In this document: positions 58,934-64,000 of the stretch, in pieces
Position numbering within the stretch: the stretch's first letter is position 1
Layout of the letters: each line of letters starts with the position of its first letter
From: Actinopolymorpha pittospori
Lineage (GTDB): Bacteria; Actinomycetota; Actinomycetes; Propionibacteriales; Actinopolymorphaceae
Length of the DNA stretch: 64,000 nt
Assembly (NCBI RefSeq): GCF_014873875.1
Contig: NZ_JADBEM010000001.1
Coordinates: 3,534,001 to 3,598,000, forward strand
Reading direction: 5' to 3'
The notes under the pieces: model-generated
What the model saw: only the letters and a program-made list of their open reading frames with translations
Told to the model about the DNA's origin: nothing
The model's database searches: none
Made by a program: the position numbers and the translations under genes

Positions 58934-60817
58934 GTGTCGTTTCGATCCTCCCTTCGCCTCCTGCTCCGCACCATCGTCGGCACGGCGCCCGGCCGGGCCT
59001 GCGTCCTGCTCGCGCTCGCGGTCTGCGCCGGCCTGCTCGCCCCGGCCGTGCTGGCCGTGACCGGTCTCGCGGTGACTCGCGCGCCCGCGGCCGTCGACGC
59101 GGGCCTGACCTCGCCGGCCGGACGTGACCTGCTGTCCGCGCTGGCGCTCATCGGCGTCCTCTTCGCGGTGGGGCAGGCGCTCGCCCCCGTCCGCGACGCC
59201 GTCGGGGTCTCGATCGGCTCCACCATCGTCCAGCGGCTACGCGAACGCCTCCTCGGCGCCACCCTGGGCCCGCCCGGCATCGCGCACCTCGAGGACCCGG
59301 CAGTGGCCGACGAGATCCAGCGGGGGAGCGGGATCGAGTGGGACGTCGGCCCGATGACCCGGGTGGTCGAGGAACTCGGCAAGACGGTCACCCAGCTCAC
59401 CGCCGCGATCGGAAGTGCCGTCCTGCTCGCCGGGCTGGAGTGGTGGGCGCCGCTCGTGCTCCTGGTCGCAGTGGCGCTCAGCCACCTGTGGACGGACGAC
59501 GAGGAGCACCGCATGGTCCAAGCGCAGGAGAAGTACGCCGTCCTCGACCGACGCGCCGACTACCACCGAGACCTCGCCCTGGATCCGCCGGCGGCGAAGG
59601 AGGTGCGGCTGTTCGGGTTGGCGGGCTACCTCGCCGGCCGCACGAGGGGGTGGCGACTGGACTACCTCGCCGAGGTCTGGCGGGCGCGCGCCGCGCGACG
59701 GGGGCCGGTGCCGCGCACGCTCGCGGCCGTCGTGGTGACGTACGGCCTCGTCCTCGGGACCCTCGCCGCCAGGGTCCTCGCCGCTGACGTGGGCGTGGGC
59801 CAACTGGCCGTCTACGTACCCGCCATCGCCACCCTCACGGGGCTCGGCGCGGGGTTCGTCGACCTGTGGTGGGTACGCCAGGGCGCGGCGGCGGTGCCGC
59901 ACATCCTGGAGCTCGAGCGGGTCACCCTGACCCCGCGGACGCGGCTGTCGGGCACCGGGTCGGCGGCGGGAAAGCCCGAGCGGGAGCTGCGGCTCTCCGG
60001 GGTGCGCTTCGGCTATCCGGGTGCCGCGCAACCGGTCCTTGACGGGCTCGACCTCACCATCCCGGCCGGCACGTCGCTCGCGATCGTGGGCGTCAACGGT
60101 GCCGGTAAGACCACTCTGCTCAAGCTGCTCGCCCGGCTCTACGACCCCGACGAGGGCGCCATCCTGGTCGACGGCGTGGACCTGCGCGACCTCGACCCGG
60201 CGTCCTGGCGGCGGCAGCTGGCGGTGGTCTTCCAGGACTTCGTCCGCTACGAGCTGAGCGCGCGGGACAACATCGCCTTCGGGCGACCCCCGGACGACGC
60301 CGACGACGAGGCGGAGGCGCTGCGGACGGCGGCGCGGCGGGCGGGTGCGCTCGACCTGATCGAGGAACTGCCATCGGGATGGGAGACGGTGCTCGCCCGG
60401 CAGTACGCGGGCGGCGCCGAACTGTCCGGCGGCCAGTGGCAGCGGATCGCCCTGGCCCGCGCGCTGCGCGCGGCGCAGGGCGGCGCCCGGCTGCTGGTGC
60501 TGGACGAGCCGACGGCCAACCTGGACATCCGCGCCGAGGCCGACCTGTTCGAGCGGTTCCTGGAGCTCACCGCCGGGACGACCACGCTGCTGGTGACACA
60601 CCGGCTGTCGAGCGTCCGGCACGCCGACCGGATCTGTGTGCTCGGCGACGGCCGCGTGAGCGAGCAGGGCACGCACGAGGAGTTGCTCGCCGCTGGCGGC
60701 ACCTACGCGCGGATGTTCCGCCTGCAGGCCGACCGGTTCGCCGGTGCGGCCGAAACTTCTGGCGCGGCCGATCTCTCCGGTGCCGCCGATCTCTCGGGCA
60801 CGGTGGCCGATGTCTAG
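58934..60817 (+). CDS. ABC exporter half-transporter A (permease-ATPase fusion)
   Basis: A 627-residue protein. The membrane domain begins VLLALAVCAGLLAPAVLAVT and contains GSTIVQRLRERLLGATLGPP and EVRLFGLAGYLAGR. The ATPase has Walker A VGVNGAGKTT, signature LSGGQWQRIALARALR, Walker B LLVLDEPTANLD, and LLVTHRLSSVRHAD. This sequence group often exports peptides, lipids or natural products as a heterodimer. AGGGAGG sets GTG 58934; longer frames start in the cydA promoter region. The C-terminus ends in an 18-bp repeat tail (SGAADL units). It overlaps partner B by 8 bases. Confidence 0.92.
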   Translation: MSFRSSLRLLLRTIVGTAPGRACVLLALAVCAGLLAPAVLAVTGLAVTRAPAAVDAGLTSPAGRDLLSALALIGVLFAVGQALAPVRDAVGVSIGSTIVQRLRERLLGATLGPPGIAHLEDPAVADEIQRGSGIEWDVGPMTRVVEELGKTVTQLTAAIGSAVLLAGLEWWAPLVLLVAVALSHLWTDDEEHRMVQAQEKYAVLDRRADYHRDLALDPPAAKEVRLFGLAGYLAGRTRGWRLDYLAEVWRARAARRGPVPRTLAAVVVTYGLVLGTLAARVLAADVGVGQLAVYVPAIATLTGLGAGFVDLWWVRQGAAAVPHILELERVTLTPRTRLSGTGSAAGKPERELRLSGVRFGYPGAAQPVLDGLDLTIPAGTSLAIVGVNGAGKTTLLKLLARLYDPDEGAILVDGVDLRDLDPASWRRQLAVVFQDFVRYELSARDNIAFGRPPDDADDEAEALRTAARRAGALDLIEELPSGWETVLARQYAGGAELSGGQWQRIALARALRAAQGGARLLVLDEPTANLDIRAEADLFERFLELTAGTTTLLVTHRLSSVRHADRICVLGDGRVSEQGTHEELLAAGGTYARMFRLQADRFAGAAETSGAADLSGAADLSGTVADV

Positions 60818-62654
60818 CCCGACGTCGGCCGGGACGCCTGACACCGGCAGGGGGAGCGCCTTGCCGGGACTCGCGCGCACGCTGGTCTACACCGTGCGGG
60901 CGGCGTTTCGGACCGACGCCCGGCTCGCGCTGGTGACGCTCACCCTCGCACCCGCGGCCTGGCTGGACGGGACCCTCGCCGCGTTGTTCCTCAAGTTCCT
61001 CACCGACGCGGCACTGGCCCACGACGGGGTGGCGGTCGTCGTCGCGGTGAGCACACTCGTTGTGACCCTGGCCGGGGGATGGGTGACCGCGAGCTTTGGC
61101 CGTCGACTCCAGCACACCCTGCAGGAGAAGGCCGGGGTCGCCCTCGAGGACGAGCTGATCCAGGTCTCGGCCGGTACGCCGACCCTGCAGCACCTCGAAC
61201 GCTCCGACTACCTCGACCGGCTGGACCCGCTCCGCAAGGAAGCCTGGATCGTGCACTGGACGCTGGAGTCGCTGGCGCAGACCCTCGGTGCGCTCGCCCA
61301 GACGGTGTTGACGATCGCGCTCCTCGCCAGCGTGCAGCCCGTGCTCGCGCTGCTCCCGGTGTTCGGCATCCCCGCCCTGTTGGTCGGTCGGGCCGCCGCG
61401 CTCCGCGAGCGCGACGCGCAGGAGGCCACCGGCGAGCTTCGGCGTCGTCAACACCACCTTGTCACGCTCGCGACGAACGCGTCGCCGGGCAAGGAGGTTC
61501 GGGTCTTCGGTATCGGCGACCGGTTGCTCCGGCTGAGCCGGGAGACGTGGCGGGTCGAGCATGCCCGGCGTACCCGAGTGGCATGGGTCGGTGCCGGCTG
61601 GCAGGTGGTCGCCTCGGCGTTCTTCGCGGTCGGTTTCGTGGGCGCGCTCGTCGTGGTCGGCAACGCCGTGGCCGCCGGCCTGGCCGGCGTCGGCGACCTG
61701 GCGCTCGCGCTCGTGCTGGCCGCGACGATGAGCGGCAACGTCGGCATGGTCGTCAGCATGTTCCAGTGGCTCGCCGGGTGTCTCGCCGTCGGCTCACGCT
61801 TCCTGTGGCTGGTCGACCATGCCCGCGACGAACACCGTACGGTGGGCGCCTCCCCGGCCACGGCCGCGCGGGTCCCGGACCGGTTGCGCGACGCTATCGA
61901 GTTGGCGGAGGTCACCTTCACCTACCCGGGCACGTCGCGTGTCGTCCTCGACAAGGTCTCCTTGCGGCTGCCGGCCGGCAGGGTGGTCGCACTCGTCGGC
62001 GCCAACGGCGCCGGCAAGACGACGCTGGTCAAACTGCTGTGCGGGATGTACGCGCCGACGTCGGGAAGCATCCGGGTCGACGGCACGGATCTCACCGAGT
62101 TCGACCTCACCCAGTGGCGGGCGCGCTGCACCGGCGCGTTCCAGGACCACGCGCGCTTCGAGGTCACGCTGCGCGAGGCGGTCGCGATCGGCGACCTCGA
62201 CGGCGGGCCGGGGGAGCGGGCGGTGGCGGACGCGCTCGAGGCCGCCGGGGCCGGCACCCTAGTCGACGTACTCCCCAACGGCCTGTCCACCCAGCTCGGA
62301 CCCACCTGGCCCGGCGGCACCGACCTGTCCGGGGGCCAGTGGCAGAAGGTCGCCCTCGCCCGCGGCCTGATGCGGCCGGAGCCGCTGCTCACCGTGCTGG
62401 ACGAACCGACCGCGAGTCTGGACGCGCCGACGGAGGAAGCGTTGTTCGCGGGGTACGCCGCGCAGTCCGGTACGCGAGGAGCGCACGCGGTTACCCTGCT
62501 GGTGTCGCATCGCTTCTCGACCGTGCGCACGGCCGACCACATCGTCGTCCTCGCGGGGACGGGCGTAGCCGAACAGGGCAGCCACGAGGAGTTGGTCGCG
62601 CGGGGTGGCACGTACGCGCAGTTGTACGAACTCCAGGCGCGAGGCTACCGCTGA
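60810..62654 (+). CDS. ABC exporter half-transporter B (permease-ATPase fusion)
   Basis: A 614-residue partner of the preceding half-transporter. The membrane domain includes TLAALFLKFLTDAALAHDGV, WIVHWTLESLAQTLGALAQT and GKEVRVFGIGDRLLRLSRET. The ATPase has Walker A VGANGAGKTT, signature LSGGQWQKVALARGLM, Walker B LTVLDEPTASLD and LLVSHRFSTVRTAD. Both ATP sites of the A-B dimer look complete. The next gene codes for a secreted protease-like protein, but its own ribosome binding site and the 192-bp gap make co-transcription uncertain. The substrate is unknown. Confidence 0.92.
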   Translation: MSSPTSAGTPDTGRGSALPGLARTLVYTVRAAFRTDARLALVTLTLAPAAWLDGTLAALFLKFLTDAALAHDGVAVVVAVSTLVVTLAGGWVTASFGRRLQHTLQEKAGVALEDELIQVSAGTPTLQHLERSDYLDRLDPLRKEAWIVHWTLESLAQTLGALAQTVLTIALLASVQPVLALLPVFGIPALLVGRAAALRERDAQEATGELRRRQHHLVTLATNASPGKEVRVFGIGDRLLRLSRETWRVEHARRTRVAWVGAGWQVVASAFFAVGFVGALVVVGNAVAAGLAGVGDLALALVLAATMSGNVGMVVSMFQWLAGCLAVGSRFLWLVDHARDEHRTVGASPATAARVPDRLRDAIELAEVTFTYPGTSRVVLDKVSLRLPAGRVVALVGANGAGKTTLVKLLCGMYAPTSGSIRVDGTDLTEFDLTQWRARCTGAFQDHARFEVTLREAVAIGDLDGGPGERAVADALEAAGAGTLVDVLPNGLSTQLGPTWPGGTDLSGGQWQKVALARGLMRPEPLLTVLDEPTASLDAPTEEALFAGYAAQSGTRGAHAVTLLVSHRFSTVRTADHIVVLAGTGVAEQGSHEELVARGGTYAQLYELQARGYR

Positions 62655-62846
62655 GGAAGGCCGCCGAACACCAGACGAACCACAGGCGAGCCCAGCGGCG
62701 AGCCCGGGCGAACCCGGCCGTGCCCCCGACGACAAAGATCCCTGGCAGCAAGCGGCCGGGTGCGACGGCGGCCCTTCCGGGCGGGGGCGGCCCGTCACGA
62801 GCGTGCGGGCTCGTCATGATCGTGGATCCCCCCGGAGGTACGACTC

Positions 62847-63431
62847 ATGCGCGTCTCGAAAATCGCGGCGATCCTCGCGAGTTCGCTCCTCGTCGTCGGT
62901 GTCGCCGCCGGGCCGGCGCTGGCCGTCGGCACCGCGACCCGACCCCCGTCCAGCCACACCGCCTCGAGCCCTCAGACCACCTCGTCCACCGACCGTGGCG
63001 CACCCCTCGTGGCGCCGCTCGTCACGAAGATCAGCCACGCCGAGGCCACCAGCCGGCTCCGCGTGGCCGGGGTCACCTGGTCCTCCAGTGGCGGCTGCAG
63101 CAACCGCAACAACCCCACCTGTACGTCGTTCGAGCAGGTCAACCTCGCCAGCATCCGAGGCGTCATCACGCTCCGGAACGCCAGCGGCTGCGCCGTCAAC
63201 GTCACCGGCCGCACGGAGACCGGCCACGCGAGCGGCACCTACAGCCACTGGAACGGCTACAAGCTCGACATCAGCCAGGGCGGTTGCGTGAGCGGCTACA
63301 TCACCAGCGCGTTCTCCTTCATCGGCGACCGAAGTGACGGAGCCGCGATGTACGAATCAGCCTCCGGCAACATCTACGCCAGGGAGGGCAACCACTGGGA
63401 CATCACCTACTACAACTGCGGCGGCTGCTGA
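62847..63431 (+). CDS. Secreted M15/LAS-like metallopeptidase (D-Ala-D-Ala peptidase-like)
   Basis: A 194-residue exported protein. The signal peptide (about 1-26, IAAILASSLLVVGVAAGPALA) is followed by a Ser/Thr-rich pro-region and a compact domain (about 68-194). HWNGYKLD (His134 to Asp141) matches the HxxGxxxD zinc ligands of M15 peptidases, and EGNHWDITYY offers the Glu180 and His183 of the ExxH end motif. Six Cys (84, 92, 115, 147, 191, 194) probably form three disulfides. It may trim peptidoglycan peptides or act as a bacteriolysin. GGAGG before the ATG is a good ribosome binding site. The M15 assignment is inferred from motif order only. Confidence 0.72.
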   Translation: MRVSKIAAILASSLLVVGVAAGPALAVGTATRPPSSHTASSPQTTSSTDRGAPLVAPLVTKISHAEATSRLRVAGVTWSSSGGCSNRNNPTCTSFEQVNLASIRGVITLRNASGCAVNVTGRTETGHASGTYSHWNGYKLDISQGGCVSGYITSAFSFIGDRSDGAAMYESASGNIYAREGNHWDITYYNCGGC

Positions 63432-63450
63432 GTCCCGCGCCCGAGCCGAA

Positions 63451-63480
63451 GCGGCCCCCGGCGCGTGTGCCGGGGGCCGC
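63451..63480. terminator. Bidirectional terminator between convergent genes
   Basis: GCGGCCCCCGGC (63451-63462) pairs exactly with 63469-63480 over a 6-base loop, between the M15-like gene and the convergent acetyltransferase gene. Confidence 0.8.
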
Positions 63481-63490
63481 CTCGGTGGAG

Positions 63491-64000
63491 TCAGAACGCC
63501 GCGTGGAGGTAGGGCATGGCCGGCGGAAACAACGTCCGCAACGCCGCGGCGGTGTCGGCGTCCACCGTGCCGTAGCCCTGCAGGGACAGCTCCGCCGGGT
63601 CGAGTACGCCATAGACGAGCGCGGCGAGTCCATGCGGGGTCAGCGTGGCGGTCGGTGTCCCGCCGGGCTGGACCTCGAGCGCACCACCCACGCCGGTCAG
63701 CGTCCACGTTCCGGCGACGAACGGGTCGTCGACCACCTCGACGCTTGCCCGCGCCGGCCCCGCACCGATGCCGGCGAGCCCTTCCACGGAAAGGATCCGG
63801 CCCATCGGCGCGCTGTGCAGGGGGCCTGAGACCTTGGTCTCGTCGGCGTAGTCGAGGTCGACATACCACAGGTCAGGCCGCTCGTCCGGTGGCAGTTCGA
63901 AGGTGAACGAGGCGTACTGGTCGTGGTGACGGGCGAGCCACTGCAGCAGCAGGCTCCGGCCGACCGCGTTCCGGGCGAGCAGGTGCCGGCCCTGGAGCTC
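63491..64000 (-). CDS. Eis-like GNAT N-acetyltransferase, C-terminal half (5' end outside window)
   Basis: 170 residues are visible and the frame is open to the window edge. The SCP2-like C-terminal domain of Eis/enhanced-survival acetyltransferases is recognisable: MGRILSVEGLAGIGAGPARA, GTWTLTGVGGALEV, LAALVYGVLDPAEL and FPPAMPYLHAAF, whose C-terminal carboxylate takes part in catalysis in Eis. Family members acetylate amines such as aminoglycosides or lysines. The upstream acetyl-CoA domain lies beyond base 64000. Confidence 0.88.
   Translation of the reverse strand, partial: ELQGRHLLARNAVGRSLLLQWLARHHDQYASFTFELPPDERPDLWYVDLDYADETKVSGPLHSAPMGRILSVEGLAGIGAGPARASVEVVDDPFVAGTWTLTGVGGALEVQPGGTPTATLTPHGLAALVYGVLDPAELSLQGYGTVDADTAAALRTLFPPAMPYLHAAF

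Noticed and set aside
58934..63431. Lanthipeptide or bacteriocin biosynthetic cluster
   Set aside because: There are no LanB/C/M-like, YcaO or radical SAM genes, and the 194-residue protein has metallopeptidase motifs rather than a precursor core.
1..64000. tRNA and rRNA genes
   Set aside because: I scanned for GGTTCGA-type T-loops and rRNA signatures and found only matches inside coding sequence.

Overview
The window is high-GC DNA from an actinomycete. The signs are strong G/C third-position bias, GTG and TTG starts, many leaderless promoters (TANNNT 6-7 nt before the start codon), and actinobacterial families: DUF222-HNH, DUF1707, DUF5302, deazaflavin-type oxidoreductases, an Eis-like acetyltransferase and a PASTA-less PknB-type kinase. 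Gene content fits Propionibacteriales or Actinopolymorpha-like soil organisms, but that placement is inference. I saw no tRNA, rRNA, CRISPR array, insertion sequence or prophage.

Layout. 1-5.4 kb: the 5' part of dxr, a secreted His-rich protein behind a CsoR/copper-type operator with a small leader ORF, a DUF222-HNH nuclease, a NUDIX hydrolase, and an ArsR regulator coupled to an SRPBCC protein. 5.6-11.7 kb: a LacI regulator, an ADP-ribosylglycohydrolase-family protein, a family 5 solute-binding lipoprotein and an MFS carrier, probably one nutrient-responsive unit. 11.7-14.2 kb: an IclR regulator divergent from malate synthase aceB, with two matching 15-bp operator-like sites. 14.3-19.3 kb: an epimerase behind a 15-bp minisatellite, an aldo/keto reductase, an orphan MASE1 membrane protein, a ChaA-type cation exchanger and a PPOX-fold oxidoreductase.

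19.7-27.4 kb is the most unusual part. Five tightly overlapping genes alternate glycosyltransferases with aminoglycoside-phosphotransferase (APH)-fold proteins. They carry four kinase-like C-lobes, two of which lack the catalytic Asp, and a recurring Y-x-P-G-R-type hairpin motif. An AT-richer intergenic region with three phased ACAAATG repeats lies upstream. I do not recognise a described pathway.

27.5-46.8 kb: a Ddn-like F420 oxidoreductase, an RlmA-like methyltransferase, a membrane Ser/Thr kinase, small proteins and a DksA-type zinc-finger protein. Then come a GMC oxidoreductase, a PhyH oxygenase divergent from an AraC regulator, and a TetR regulator divergent from a quinone-oxidoreductase/Asp-nucleophile hydrolase pair with a perfect 24-bp operator. 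An XdhC protein, two aldo/keto reductases, a GT2 glycosyltransferase, a membrane protein with a secreted Cys-rich domain, a methyltransferase, DUF5302 and SRPBCC follow.

46.8-64 kb: a GH15 glucoamylase/trehalase-like enzyme, a VKOR protein, a DUF1707 membrane protein, a stand-alone cytochrome oxidase subunit I (ctaD), and an RHH regulator. The cytochrome bd operon cydA-cydB-cydD-cydC (minus strand) follows, divergent from a heterodimeric ABC exporter that precedes a secreted M15-like metallopeptidase. The C-terminal half of an Eis-like acetyltransferase runs off the end. ctaD, VKOR and cydABDC give the 49-59 kb stretch a respiratory and thiol-redox character.

A second theme is in-frame 18-bp (six-codon) or 15-bp tandem duplication, seen in five genes and one leader region.
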